A DNA stretch of 64,000 nt from Hippopus hippopus (Eukaryota > Mollusca > Bivalvia > Cardiida > Cardiidae). The number at the start of each line of letters is the position of its first letter. Positions within the stretch are counted from its first letter, which is position 1. This document shows, one piece after another, positions 18,867-32,796 of the stretch. Both the position numbers and the translations under genes were made by a program. The DNA is taken from contig OX328097.1 of NCBI GenBank assembly GCA_946811185.2, forward strand, positions 34,061,627-34,125,626. The letters run 5' to 3'. The notes under the pieces are model-generated. The model was not told the DNA's origin. It saw nothing but the letters and a program-made list of their open reading frames with translations, and did not search any database.

Positions 18867-21800
18867 CACTTTTTAACGCATGCCTATTAAAATCTAGCAC
18901 GGTATAGATATTTCGCTTTCTGTCATTATTGTTTACAAATTTAACAATTTCTTCATCCACAATACAACCCTTCCACTATAAAGTAAAAATATCAAAATCG
19001 AAAGCTCTCTCAAACTCGCTCTCTCACAAACTCTCAGTCTCTGTCTCTCTGCCCCTCTGTCTCTGTCTCTCTCTTAAAATCCAGAGGCTCCGTCAGTAAC
19101 ATTCCGGACGTAAAACTCTCGGGTCGATGGTTCGACTCCCTACCTAAGGCTGTTCCAATTTCTTTTTAAGATCTTTTTTTATATGTTCCATGCGACAGGA
19201 TTCATTCTTTTCTTATCGCCGATCAACGTTTCGACTTGTTTATGTGGGAAAGCAGACAGTGGTTTAAAATCGTGCACTGGCTGCCGCCATGTAACTGAAA
19301 TATTGTTGAAAACGCTGTTAAACACATGCAATCAATCAATCAGATCAGTTCCCTTTCTTTTATTTATCTGAAATATTTCACAGCATTTCCAAATGAACAC
19401 TTTATCTTCACGTTTAACTCCAAAGATGATTAAACAGCAACTCGGTCCGTATTGTACGGAACTTGAGACACGGGTTAGCTGGTTTGAATCCCCTGCTCGG
19501 CCATTCCTTTCCAAGAGTTGATGATCACTTTTTAAACGCATGCCTTTTTAAATCTAGCACGGTATAGATATTTCACTTTTCCGTCATTATTCTTTACAAA
19601 TTTAACAATTTCTTCATGCACAATACAACCCTTCCACTATAAAGTAAAGATGTCAAAATCAAAAGCTCTCTCAAACTCGCTCTCTTACAAACTCTCAGTC
19701 TCTCTGCTTCTCTCTCTCAAAATCCAGAGGCTCCGTCAGTAACATTCCGGACATAAAACTCTCCGGTCGATGGTTCGACTCCCTACCTAAAGCTGTTCCA
19801 ATTTCTTTTTAAGATCTTTTTTTATATGTTCAATGCGACAGGATTCATTCTTTTCTTAGCGCCGATCAACGTTTCGACTTATGTGGGAAAGCAGACTGGT
19901 TTAAAATCGTGCACTGGCCGCCGCGATATAACTGAAATAATGTTGAAAATGGTGTTAAAAACATGCAATCAATCAATCAGATCAGTTCCCCTTCTTTTAT
20001 TTAACTCCAAAGATGATTAAACAGCAATTCAGTCCGTATTGCACCGAACTTGAGACATGGGTAAGCTGGTTTGCATCCCCTGCTCGGCCATTCCTTTCCG
20101 AGAGTTGATGATCACCTTTTAACGCATGCCTTTTAAAATCTAGCACGGTATAGATATTTCGCTTTTCCGTCATTATTGTTTACAAATTTAACAATTTCTT
20201 CATCCACAATACAACCCTTCCACTATAAAGTAAAAATGTCAAAATCAAAAGCTCTCTCAAACTCACTCTCTCACAAACTCTCAGTCTCTGTCTCTCTGCC
20301 TCTGTCTCTCTCTCTCTTAAAATCCAGAGGCTCCGTCAGTAACATTCCGGACGTAAAACTCGGGTCGATGGTTCGACTCCCTATCTAAAGCTGTTCCAAT
20401 TTCTTTTTTGAGATCTTTTTTTATATGTTCCATGCGACAGGATTCATTCTTTTCTTATTGCCGATCAACATTTTGACTTGTTTATGTGGGAAAGCAGACA
20501 GTGGTTTGAATTCGTGCACTGGCCGCCGCCATGTAACTGAAATATTGTTGAAAAACGCTGTTAAACACATGCAATCAATCAATCAGATCAGTTCCCCTTC
20601 TTTTATTTATCTGAAATATTTCACAGCATTTCCAAATGAACACTTTATCTTCACGTTTAACTCCAAAGATGATTAAACAGCAACTTGGTCCGTATTGCAC
20701 GGAACTTAAGACACGGGTTAGCTGGTTTGAATCCCCTGCTCGGCTATTCCTTTCCAAGAGTTGATGATCACTTTTTAACGCATGCTTTTTAAAATCTACC
20801 ACGGTATAGATATTTCGCTTTTCCGTCCAATTCTTTACAAATTTCACAATTTCTTCATCCACAATACAACCCTTCCACTATAAAGTAAAAATGTCAAAAT
20901 CAAAAGCTCTCTCAAACTCGCTCTCTCACAAACTCTCAGTCTCTGTCTCTCTGCTTCTCTGTCTCTCTCCTAAAATCCAGAGGCTCTGTCAGTAACATTC
21001 CGGACGTAAAACTCTCCAGTCGATGGTTTGACTCCCTACCTAAAGCTGTTCCAATTTCTTTTTAAGATCTTTTTTTATATGTTCAATGCGACAGGATTCA
21101 TTCTTTTCTTATCGCCGATCAACGTTCCGACATGTTTATCTGGGAAAGCAGACAGTGGTTTAAAATCGTGCACTGGCCGCCGCGATATATCTGAAATAAT
21201 GTTGAAAACGGTGTTAAAAACATGCAATCAATCAATCAGATCAGTTCCCCTTCTTTTATTTAACTCCAAAGATGATTAAACAGCAATTCCGTCCGTATTG
21301 CACGGAACTTGAGACATGGGTCAGCTGGTTTGGATCTTCTGCTCGGCCATTCCTTTCCGAGAGTTGATGATCACTTTTTAACGCATGCCTTTTCAAATCT
21401 AGCTCGGTATAGATATTTCGCTTTTCCGTCATTATTCTTTACAAATTTAACAATTTCTTCATCCACAATACAACCCTTCCACTATAAAGTAAAAATGTCA
21501 AAATCAAAAGCTCTCTCAAACTCGCTCTCTCACAAACTCTCAGTCTCTGTCTCTCTGCCTCTCTCTTAAAATCCAGAGGCTCTGTCAGTAACATTCCGGA
21601 CGTAAAACTCTCGGGTCGATGGTTCGACTCCCTATCTAAAGCTGTTCCAATTTCTTTTTAAGATCTTTTTTTATATGTTCCATGCGACAGGATTCATTCT
21701 TTTCTTATCGCAGATCAACATTTTGACTTGTTTATGTGGGAAAGCAGACAGTGGTTTGAATTCGTGCACTGGCCGCCGCCATGTAACTGAAATATTGTTG

Positions 21801-23043
21801 AAAAACGGTGTTAAACACATGCAATCAATCAATCAGATCAGTTCCCCTTCTTTTATTTAACTCCAAAGATGATTAAACAGCAATTCAGTCCATATTGCAC
21901 GGAACTTGAGACATGGGTCAGCTGGTTTGGATCCCCTGCTCGGCCATTCCTTTCCGAGAGTTGATGATCACTTTTTAACGCATGCCTTTTCAAATCTAGC
22001 ATGGTATAGATATTTCGCTTTTCCGTCATTATTGTTTACAAATTTAACAATTTCTTCATCCACAATACAACCCTTCCACTATAAAGCAAAAATGTCAAAA
22101 TCAAAAGCTCTCTCAAACTTGCTCTCTCACAAACTCTCAGTCTCTGTCTCTCTGCCTCTCTCTCTCTTAAAATCCAGAGGCTCCGTCAGTAACATTCCGG
22201 ACGTAAAACTCTTGGGTCGATGGTTCGACTCCCTACCTAAAGTTGTTCCAATTTCTTTTTAAGATCTTTTTTTATATGTTCAATGCGACAGGATTCATTC
22301 TTTTCTTATCGCCGATCAACATTTTGACTTGTTTATGTGGGAAAGCAGACAGTGGTTTAAAATCATGCACTGGCCGCCGCGATATAACTGAAATATTGTT
22401 GAAAACGGTGTTAAAAACATGCAATCAATCAATCAGATCAGTTCCCCTTCTTTTATTTAACTCCAAAGATGATTAAACAGCAATTCGGTCCGTATTGCAC
22501 GGAACTTGAGACATGGCTAGCTGGTTTGGACCCCCTGCTCGGCCATTCCTTTCCGAGAGTTGATGATCACTTTTTAACGCATGCCTATTAAAATCTAGCA
22601 TGTTATAGATATTTCGCTTTTCCGTCATTATTCTTTACAAATTTAACAATTTTTTCATCGATAATGCAACCCTTCCACTATAAAGTAAAAGTGTTGAAAT
22701 CAAAAGCGCGTTCAAACTAGCTCTCTCACAAACTCTCTCTGTCTCCCTCTCTCTGTCTCTCTCTCTCTTTGAAAATCCAGAGGCTCCGTCGGTAACATTC
22801 AGGACGAAAAAAATTCGGGTCAATGGTTCGACTCCCTACCTAAAGCTGTTACAATTTCTTTTTAACATCTTTTTTTATATGTTCAGTGAGACAGAATTCA
22901 TTCTTATCGCCGATCTACGGTTCGACTTGTTTATGTGGGAAAGCAGACAGTGGTTTAAAAAAGACAATGTGCAAAGTACTGGTAAAAGAAACTTCAATAA
23001 AGCATGGGTTGATGCATTGACCGCCGGGACATTACGAAATTAA
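18867..23043 (+). repeat. Inner monomer array M1-M7, copy 3
   Basis: Monomers start at 18867, 19526, 20113, 20769, 21372, 21969 and 22568. M3 has an extra base at about 20405-20410, where the usual CTTTTTAAGATC becomes CTTTTTTGAGATC; this alters the first T-run terminator. M4 and M5 have private changes at 21017 and 21404. Confidence 0.9.
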
Positions 23044-23957
23044 TGATGAAGTTGGCTTTAAAACACCAAGAAAACAAACACACCTATCACCACCAATAAA
23101 TCCGGTATCAGCAATACCACGCTCACTACCAACTCAACCATCAAAACTACCACCATCATTATTATAATCATCATCATCATCATCAAAGCAATGATTAAAA
23201 AGCATTAAAAACTCCATAGCTTTGTGTTAAGTTCTAGCAAACTCTAAAAGAGTTCAGGAAAAAAACTTTCTCGATTCAAATCAGTTCCCTTTCTTTGATT
23301 AATCTGAAAATCTTTCACAGCATTTCCAAATCGACACTTTATCTTCACGTTTGACTCCAGAGATGATTGAACAGCAATTCGGTCGGTAGCCTACAGAACT
23401 TGAGACATGGGTTAGCTGGTTTGAATCCCCTGCTCGGTCATTTCTCTCCGAGGTTTGATGATATTCATTGCGACAGGATTAATTCTTCTCTAACCTCTCA
23501 AAAGCAGTTTTGACAATAGTTATGTGGAAAGGCTGTCAGTGGCTTGGGGAGAATACCGTGCAAAGGACTGGTAACTTTAACTTCAGAAAAGTATGGGTAG
23601 GTGCACTGGACGCCGCGATATAACTGAAATGTTGTTAAAAACGGTGTTAAACACATACAATCAATCAATCGATAATGACGATTTCGGTAGCTTAGTCGTT
23701 TTTGAGACAAGGGGGTCGCCAATCCCCAGCTCGGAAAATTACTTTCCCAGGTTTGATGATAGTCACTGCAGAAGGATTCATTCTTCTCTCTTACTGCTGG
23801 TCATTGTTTCGACGATGGTTATGTGGAAAAGAAGCCAGTGCTAGAGTATAAACTACAGGTTTAAGAACCCCAGGAATGCATGGACAGACGCACTGGCCGC
23901 CTTAATATAACTGACATAATATTGAATACGGTGTGAAACACCATTCACACATGCAAT
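23044..23957 (+). mobile_element. Triplet spacer and right SINE block, copy 3
   Basis: Spacer 23044-23272, SINE-A2 23365-23671, SINE-B2 23681-23957. C at 23391 in the SINE-A2 head. Confidence 0.75.
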
Positions 23958-24392
23958 ATCGCAAATGATCATGCGTTATCATTTGATATTAAACAAGTTG
24001 CATTTAATCATATGGTGCGAACTTTTGTTTATTCGGCATGTTAAAAATTAAAAGCTGAGGTCGATACAGCATTGAGAGTGATCGTGTGTATTAATGCACA
24101 GGGCGATTTGATAACTGTATGATCTAACCAGTACGTTTCAGTTGTGTCATTTAGCAGTAAAAGACCTATTTCAGAATTGTAATTAGTTAATGATCTACAT
24201 CTATTTCAAAGCATTCAACATTCAAACTTACGGTCTGAGGGAACCTACTAACAAACGATACTTCATACAGGCAGAGGGTATAAAGGACTGAAGGAAGATA
24301 AATCTAAAGTTTTGGAGGAAAAGAGAAAAACCCTGCAGCCTGTGAACTTGAGGAAACCAATAGGAAGAGGTAAGCTATGATATCTGGTTAGT
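23958..24392. other. Unique spacer and minisatellite remnant, copy 3
   Basis: Equivalent of 7207-7641. No gene seen. Confidence 0.6.
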
Positions 24393-24395
24393 GAC

Positions 24396-24435
<40 letters not shown>

Positions 24436-25111
24436 CAAGAGCCAGAGAGCAAGACAGAGAGCCTGACAGATAGAGCCTGAGAGAGGCAGAGACAGAGCCT
24501 GAGAGAGGTAGAGAGATAGAGCCAGAGAGAGGCAGAGAGCGAGAAAGATTGAGCCAGAGAGAGGCAGAGGGAGGCTGAGAAAGAGAAAGATAAAGCAAGA
24601 GAGAGGGAGAGGAGAGAAATACAGATGGCAAGAGAAAAAGATAGAGAGAGTGAGAGAGAGACAGACAGAGAGAGGAAGGAGGGAGGGAGTGAGATCAAAA
24701 GAAAAAAGGAGTCAGGAAAGGAGAAGAAATGGGTTAGACAGAATTAGAAACAGACAGACAAAAAGATAGAGAGATGGAGACAGAGAAAGAAAATGTTAGA
24801 AAGAGACAGAGAAAGAGAGACCGAGATAGTGAGAAAGAGATATGAAAGGAAAGAATGAGTGAATGACTGAGATTTAAAGGGAAGAGAGATAGAGAGACAG
24901 CTTCAGAAAGAGGGATAGACAGAATGACAGACAGTGACAAAGTAAGGAAGAGAGTGAGACAGGAAAAGGGAGAGACAGCCAGAGAGAATGATACTAAGAG
25001 AGAGAGGCACATAGAGAGGGTGAGAGAGAGAAAGATAGAAAAAGAGAGTAAGAGAGAGAAAAAAAGTAGGACAGAGAGAAAGAGCGATAGAGTAAAAGAG
25101 AGAGAGAGGAC
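24393..25111. repeat. GA-rich tract, copy 3
   Basis: AG run of 11. Eight bases (one ACAGAGAG-type phrase) are missing at about 24641-24651. This shifts the frame of the artefactual Ser/Leu-rich ORF, as expected for non-coding DNA. Confidence 0.93.
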
Positions 25112-25120
25112 AAACAGTTT

Positions 25121-26595
25121 TGGGATAAAACTTATTGTCAAAGAATAGAAAGGGCACATTTGAAACGCCAGAAAAACAAGAGTAAGGAAATAGCACCAGG
25201 GTTCAATGGTATTCGACATCGACTGATTGCTTAATTCCATAGACTTAGGTCAAGAGCTCTAGGATTTCGGAAACAGTTCACAAAGTGGGGAAAAATTGCA
25301 CAGACCTAGTGCACAAGCTAATCGACTGAAGGTAAATCAAAAGTTTGGGCACAGTTGTAAATAGAGAGGTTACATCAGTAGAACGTAAAGAAAATATTGA
25401 TCACATACTGTGGATACAGGCACGCGGCATAAGGTTGACATAAGGGTAGAGACACATTTTCAGGGTTTGTGCATACTTAAGGGTGCAAAGTCACAGTCAA
25501 AGAGTGCGGAGAAGGGAAAATGGGAACATCTCACTGAGTGATGGTGAAAGATGACAGGCTGGGAGTAAAATCACAGTTTTATGGCCTGAGGATACATCTC
25601 ACTGACTAAGAGAAGGATCTCAATTCCTTAGAAGACTTGACACAGAATGTGGGAATATCCTATGGACAGAGGGCACATCTTACAAACCTTGAGTACATCA
25701 GACGGGCATGGGGTATAGTCTTTCAGAAAACGGGTAAATTTAAAGTTAGAACACAGTTCTCGGGCCTCAGGGCACAGTTACTCGCTGAGGGTACATCTCA
25801 CAGATTTAGGATACATCTCGCGGACTGATGGTATGGGCAAACAGGGCAAAGGATAGCATTCGAGTGAGGTCAGTGGTTCAGTGCCTGAGGGTACATCCAA
25901 CTGGCTATAGGTACGAGTTTACAGTCTAAGAGGAAATGAAAAGCAATGAGGGAACATTTCACGAACAGGAGATACAATCTTAAGAACTTGGTGTAATGGC
26001 TTGAGGTTTGAGTTAAAGACTATGGATATGATAGCACAGACTGCGGGTACAAGCTGAGGAATCCGGGCGATCACATTAATGTAGATATACAGTTTCAGCG
26101 CCTAATGGTAATTTCCAACAATCAAGGGTTCAATTTTAAAGGCATACATGTAAATCAAAAGAAACGAAGAAACCTTTCTCGGATTGGAGGTACATCTCAT
26201 GGACTAAGCTTCATCGAACAGACTGAGGGTAAGAGCTAACGGCATTCAGTTAAAATCAAAGTAAATACCAGATCCTGGGCATCCATTTCCATTTCACCAA
26301 CCAAGAGAACATCTTATGGAGAGAGGAAAACATATGGTTGAATAACGGTAAATCATACTGGAAAGTTCTTTTAGGGGGAATGGCTGATCTCATGGACTGA
26401 GAGTACAGGGTAATCAACTGAAGGAAAAAGGACTTGGCTAAATATCAAGCATTTGTTGACTCCTCTCAGGGGCTTAGGGTACATCGCACGGACTGAGGGT
26501 ACTAACTGACCGAGAGCTAGCTAAACGAAAGTAAAGACAATGATACTGACTAAACACCCACTATCTTTAACTGAAAGTATTTCAAACGTTTCAAA
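25121..26595. repeat. Decayed minisatellite, copy 4
   Basis: First copy with T at the 620-equivalent position (25740). Confidence 0.7.
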
Positions 26596-26612
26596 AGGTA
26601 TAGATATTTCGC

Positions 26613-27218
26613 GATTCAAATCAGTTCCCTTTCTTTTATTAATCTAAATACCTTTCACAGCATTTCCAAATCAACACTCTAATGACGTTTAACTCCAAAG
26701 ATGATTAAACAGCAATTCGGTCCGTATTGCACGGAACTCGAGACAGGCTTTAGCTGGTTTGAATCCCCTGCTCGGCCATTCCTTTCCGAGAGTTGATGAT
26801 GCTCATTGCGACACGATTAATTCTTCTCTAACCTCTGAGCAGCAGTTTTGACAATAGTTATGTGGAAAAGCAGTCGGTGGCTTTGGAAGAATATCGTGCA
26901 AAGTACTGGTTACAGAAACTCCAGGAAAACATGGGTAAGTGTACTGGCCGCCGTAATATAACTCAAATATTGTTGAAAATGGTGTTAAACACATACAGTC
27001 AATCAACCACGTAATTAATCAATCAATCGTAAAAGACTAGTTCGGTAGCTCAGTCGTTAACCTACAGGTCTAGAGACAAGGGGGGGTCGCCAATCCCTAG
27101 CTCAGAAGATTCTTTTCCCAAATCTGATGATAGTAATTGCGATTCTTCTCTCTCAATGCTGTTCATTGTTTCAACGATGAGTATGTGGAAAAGAAGCCAG
27201 TGGCTAAAATATTAATTC
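26613..27218 (+). mobile_element. Left SINE block, copy 4
   Basis: SINE-A1 at 26711-27028 and truncated SINE-B1 at 27039-27218. Confidence 0.73.
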
Positions 27219-27236
27219 TGATATTTACCCTCTGAA

Positions 27237-30200
27237 CACTTTTTAACGCATGCCTATTAAAATCTAGCACGGTATAGATATTTCGCTTTCTGTCATTATT
27301 GTTTACAAATTTAACAATTTCTTCATCCACAATACAACCCTTCCACTATAAAGTAAAAATATCAAAATCGAAAGCTCTCTCAAACTCGCTCTCTCACAAA
27401 CTCTCAGTCTCTGTCTCTCTGCCTCTCTGTCTCTGTCTCTCTCTTAAAATCCAGAGGCTCCGTCAGTAACATTCCGGACGTAAAACTCTCGGGTCGATGG
27501 TTCGACTCCCTACCTAAGGCTGTTCCAATTTCTTTTTAAGATCTTTTTTTATATGTTCCATGCGACAGGATTCATTCTTTTCTTATCGCCGATCAACGTT
27601 TCGACTTGTTTATGTGGGAAAGCAGACAGTGGTTTAAAATCGTGCACTGGCTGCCGCCATGTAACTGAAATATTGTTGAAAACGCTGTTAAACACATGCA
27701 ATCAATCAATCAGATCAGTTCCCTTTCTTTTATTTATCTGAAATATTTCACAGCATTTCCAAATGAACACTTTATCTTCACGTTTAACTCCAAAGATGAT
27801 TAAACAGCAACTCGGTCCGTATTGTACGGAACTTGAGACACGGGTTAGCTGGTTTGAATCCCCTGCTCGGCCATTCCTTTCCAAGAGTTGATGATCACTT
27901 TTTAAACGCATGCCTTTTTAAATCTAGCACGGTATAGATATTTCACTTTTCCGTCATTATTCTTTACAAATTTAACAATTTCTTCATGCACAATACAACC
28001 CTTCCACTATAAAGTAAAGATGTCAAAATCAAAAGCTCTCTCAAACTCGCTCTCTTACAAACTCTCAGTCTCTCTGCTTCTCTCTCTCAAAATCCAGAGG
28101 CTCCGTCAGTAACATTCCGGACATAAAACTCTCCGGTCGATGGTTCGACTCCCTACCTAAAGCTGTTCCAATTTCTTTTTAAGATCTTTTTTTATATGTT
28201 CAATGCGACAGGATTCATTCTTTTCTTAGCGCCGATCAACGTTTCGACTTATGTGGGAAAGCAGACTGGTTTAAAATCGTGCACTGGCCGCCGCGATATA
28301 ACTGAAATAATGTTGAAAATGGTGTTAAAAACATGCAATCAATCAATCAGATCAGTTCCCCTTCTTTTATTTAACTCCAAAGATGATTAAACAGCAATTC
28401 AGTCCGTATTGCACCGAACTTGAGACATGGGTAAGCTGGTTTGCATCCCCTGCTCGGCCATTCCTTTCCGAGAGTTGATGATCACTTTTTAACGCATGCC
28501 TTTTAAAATCTAGCACGGTATAGATATTTCGCTTTTCCGTCATTATTGTTTACAAATTTAACAATTTCTTCATCCACAATACAACCCTTCCACTATAAAG
28601 TAAAAATGTCAAAATCAAAAGCTCTCTCAAACTCACTCTCTCACAAACTCTCAGTCTCTGTCTCTCTGCCTCTGTCTCTCTCTCTCTTAAAATCCAGAGG
28701 CTCCGTCAGTAACATTCCGGACGTAAAACTCGGGTCGATGGTTCGACTCCCTATCTAAAGCTGTTCCAATTTCTTTTTAAGATCTTTTTTTATATGTTCC
28801 ATGCGACAGGATTCATTCTTTTCTTATTGCCGATCAACATTTTGACTTGTTTATGTGGGAAAGCAGACAGTGGTTTGAATTCGTGCACTGGCCGCCGCCA
28901 TGTAACTGAAATATTGTTGAAAAACGCTGTTAAACACATGCAATCAATCAATCAGATCAGTTCCCCTTCTTTTATTTATCTGAAATATTTCACAGCATTT
29001 CCAAATGAACACTTTATCTTCACGTTTAACTCCAAAGATGATTAAACAGCAACTTGGTCCGTATTGCACAGAACTTAAGACACGGGTTAGCTGGTTTGAA
29101 TCCCCTGCTCGGCTATTCCTTTCCAAGAGTTGATGATCACTTTTTAACGCATGCTTTTTAAAATCTAGCACGGTATAGATATTTCGCTTTTCCGTCCAAT
29201 TCTTTACAAATTTCACAATTTCTTCATCCACAATACAACCCTTCCACTATAAAGTAAAAATGTCAAAATCAAAAGCTCTCTCAAACTCGCTCTCTCACAA
29301 ACTCTCAGTCTCTGTCTCTCTGCTTCTCTGTCTCTCTCCTAAAATCCAGAGGCTCTGTCAGTAACATTCCGGACGTAAAACTCTCCGGTCGATGGTTTGA
29401 CTCCCTACCTAAAGTTGTTCCAATTTCTTTTTAAGATCTTTTTTTATATGTTCAATGCGACAGGATTCATTCTTTTCTTATCGCCGATCAACGTTCCGAC
29501 ATGTTTATCTGGGAAAGCAGACAGTGGTTTAAAATCGTGCACTGGCCGCCGCGATATATCTGAAATAATGTTGAAAACGGTGTTAAAAACATGCAATCAA
29601 TCAATCAGATCAGTTCCCCTTCTTTTATTTAACTCCAAAGATGATTAAACAGCAATTCCGTCCGTATTGCACGGAACTTGAGACATGGGTCAGCTGGTTT
29701 GGATCTTCTGCTCGGCCATTCCTTTCCGAGAGTTGATGATCACTTTTTAACGCATGCCTTTTCAAATCTAGCACGGTATAGATATTTCGCTTTTCCGTCA
29801 TTATTCTTTACAAATTTAACAGTTTCTTCATCCACAATACAACCCTTCCACTATAAAGTAAAAATGTCAAAATCAAAAGCTCTCTCAAACTCGCTCTCTC
29901 ACAAACTCTCAGTCTCTGTCTCTCTGCCTCTCTCTTAAAATCCAGAGGCTCTGTCAGTAACATTCCGGACGTAAAACTCTCGGGTCGATGGTTCGACTCC
30001 CTATCTAAAGCTGTTCCAATTTCTTTTTAAGATCTTTTTTTATATGTTCCATGCGACAGGATTCATTCTTTTCTTATCGCAGATCAACATTTTGACTTGT
30101 TTATGTGGGAAAGCAGACAGTGGTTTGAATTCGTGCACTGGCCGCCGCCATGTAACTGAAATATTGTTGAAAAACGGTGTTAAACACATGCAATCAATCA

Positions 30201-31410
30201 ATCAGATCAGTTCCCCTTCTTTTATTTAACTCCAAAGATGATTAAACAGCAATTCAGTCCATATTGCACGGAACTTGAGACATGGGTCAGCTGGTTTGGA
30301 TCCCCTGCTCGGCCATTCCTTTCCGAGAGTTGATGATCACTTTTTAACGCATGCCTTTTCAAATCTAGCATGGTATAGATATTTCGCTTTTCCGTCATTA
30401 TTGTTTACAAATTTAACAATTTTCATCCACAATACAACCCTTCCACTATAAAGCAAAAATGTCAAAATCAAAAGCTCTCTCAAACTTGCTCTCTCACAAA
30501 CTCTCAGTCTCTGTCTCTCTGCCTCTCTCTCTCTTAAAATCCAGAGGCTCCGTCAGTAACATTCCGGACGTAAAACTCTTGGGTCGATGGTTCGACTCCC
30601 TACCTAAAGCTGTTCCAATTTCTTTTTAAGATCTTTTTTTATATGTTCAATGCGACAGGATTCATTCTTTTCTTATCGCCGATCAACATTTTGACTTGTT
30701 TATGTGGGAAAGCAGACAGTGGTTTAAAATCATGCACTGGCCGCCGCGATATAACTGAAATATTGTTGAAAACGGTGTTAAAAACATGCAATCAATCAAT
30801 CAGATCAGTTCCCCTTCTTTTATTTAACTCCAAAGATGATTAAACAGCAATTCGGTCCGTATTGCACGGAACTTGAGACATGGCTAGCTGGTTTGGACCC
30901 CCTGCTCGGCCATTCCTTTCCGAGAGTTGATGATCACTTTTTAACGCATGCCTATTAAAATCTAGCATGTTATAGATATTTCGCTTTTCCGTCATTATTC
31001 TTTACAAATTTAACAATTTTTTCATCGATAATGCAACCCTTCCACTATAAAGTAAAAGTGTTGAAATCAAAAGCGCGTTCAAACTAGCTCTCTCACAAAC
31101 TCTCTCTGTCTCCCTCTCTCTGTCTCTCTCTCTCTTTGAAAATCCAGAGGCTCCGTCGGTAACATTCAGGACGAAAAAAATTCGGGTCAATGGTTCTACT
31201 CCCTACCTAAAGCTGTTACAATTTCTTTTTAACATCTTTTTTTATATGTTCAGTGAGACAGAATTCATTCTTATCGCCGATCTACGGTTCGACTTGTTTA
31301 TGTGGGAAAGCAGACAGTGGTTTAAAAAAGACAATGTGCAAAGTACTGGTAAAAGAAACTTCAATAAAGCATGGGTTGATGCATTGACCGCCGGGACATT
31401 ACGAAATTAA
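27237..31410 (+). repeat. Inner monomer array M1-M7, copy 4
   Basis: Monomers start at 27237, 27896, 28483, 29138, 29741, 30338 and 30935. M4 and M6 have exchanged their usual base after the B box (T at 29415, C at 30610). M6 has the 2-bp deletion. The M7 B box reads GGTTCTACTCC (T at 31197), which breaks an invariant G of the consensus. Confidence 0.9.
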
Positions 31411-32324
31411 TGATGAAGTTGGCTTTAAAACACCAAGAAAACAAACACACCTATCACCACCAATAAATCCGGTATCAGCAATACCACGCTCACTACCAAC
31501 TCAACCATCAAAACTACCACCATCATTATTATAATCATCATCATCATCATCAAAGCAATGATTAAAAAGCATTAAAAACTCCATAGCTTTGTGTTAAGTT
31601 CTAGCAAACTCTAAAAGAGTTCAGGAAAAAAACTTTCTCGATTCAAATCAGTTCCCTTTCTTTGATTAATCTGAAAATCTTTCACAGCATTTCCAAATCG
31701 ACACTTTATCTTCACGTTTGACTCCAGAGATGATTGAACAGCAATTCGGTCGGTAGCCTACAGAACTTGAGACATGGGTTAGCTGGTTTGAATCCCCTGC
31801 TCGGTCATTTCTCTCCGAGGTTTGATGATATTCATTGCGACAGGATTAATTCTTCTCTAACCTCTCAAAAGCAGTTTTGACAATAGTTATGTGGAAAGGC
31901 TGTCAGTGGCTTGGGGAGAATACCGTGCAAAGGACTGGTAACTTTAACTTCAGAAAAGTATGGGTAGGTGCACTGGACGCCGCGATATAACTGAAATGTT
32001 GTTAAAAACGGTGTTAAACACATACAATCAATCAATCGATAATGACGATTTCGGTAGCTTAGTCGTTTTTGAGACAAGGGGGTCGCCAATCCCCAGCTCG
32101 GAAAATTACTTTCCCAGGTTTGATGATAGTCACTGCAGAAGGATTCATTCTTCTCTCTTACTGCTGGTCATTGTTTCGACGATGGTTATGTGGAAAAGAA
32201 GCCAGTGCTAGAGTATAAACTACAGGTTTAAGAACCCCAGGAATGCATGGACAGACGCACTGGCCGCCTTAATATAACTGACATAATATTGAATACGGTG
32301 TGAAACACCATTCACACATGCAAT
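31411..32324 (+). mobile_element. Triplet spacer and right SINE block, copy 4
   Basis: Spacer 31411-31639, SINE-A2 31732-32038, SINE-B2 32048-32324. C at 31758 in the SINE-A2 head. Confidence 0.75.
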
Positions 32325-32759
32325 ATCGCAAATGATCATGCGTTATCATTTGATATTAAACAAGTTGCATTTAATCATATGGTGCGAACTTTTGTTTATT
32401 CGGCATGTTAAAAATTAAAAGCTGAGGTCGATACAGCATTGAGAGTGATCGTGTGTATTAATGCACAGGGCGATTTGATAACTGTATGATCTAACCAGTA
32501 CGTTTCAGTTGTGTCATTTAGCAGTAAAAGACCTATTTCAGAATTGTAATTAGTTAATGATCTACATCTATTTCAAAGCATTCAACATTCAAACTTACGG
32601 TCTGAGGGAACCTACTAACAAACGATACTTCATACAGGCAGAGGGTATAAAGGACTGAAGGAAGATAAATCTAAAGTTTTGGAGGAAAAGAGAAAAACCC
32701 TGCAGCCTGTGAACTTGAGGAAACCAATAGGAAGAGGTAAGCTATGATATCTGGTTAGT
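32325..32759. other. Unique spacer and minisatellite remnant, copy 4
   Basis: Equivalent of 7207-7641. No gene seen. Confidence 0.6.
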
Positions 32760-32762
32760 GAC

Positions 32763-32796
<34 letters not shown>

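Larger units (their letters stand above)
16751..25120. repeat. Macrosatellite unit, copy 3 (8370 bp)
   Basis: Third copy. Its length is explained by three changes relative to copy 2: +1 base with a local rearrangement at about 20405-20410 (a longer T run, then GAGATC), +6 bases in the AG run (11 AG), and -8 bases at about 24641-24651 in the GA tract. Private substitutions seen: A at 21017 in monomer 4 and T at 21404 in monomer 5. It carries C at 23391 in SINE-A2, shared with copies 4 and 7 only. Confidence 0.97.
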
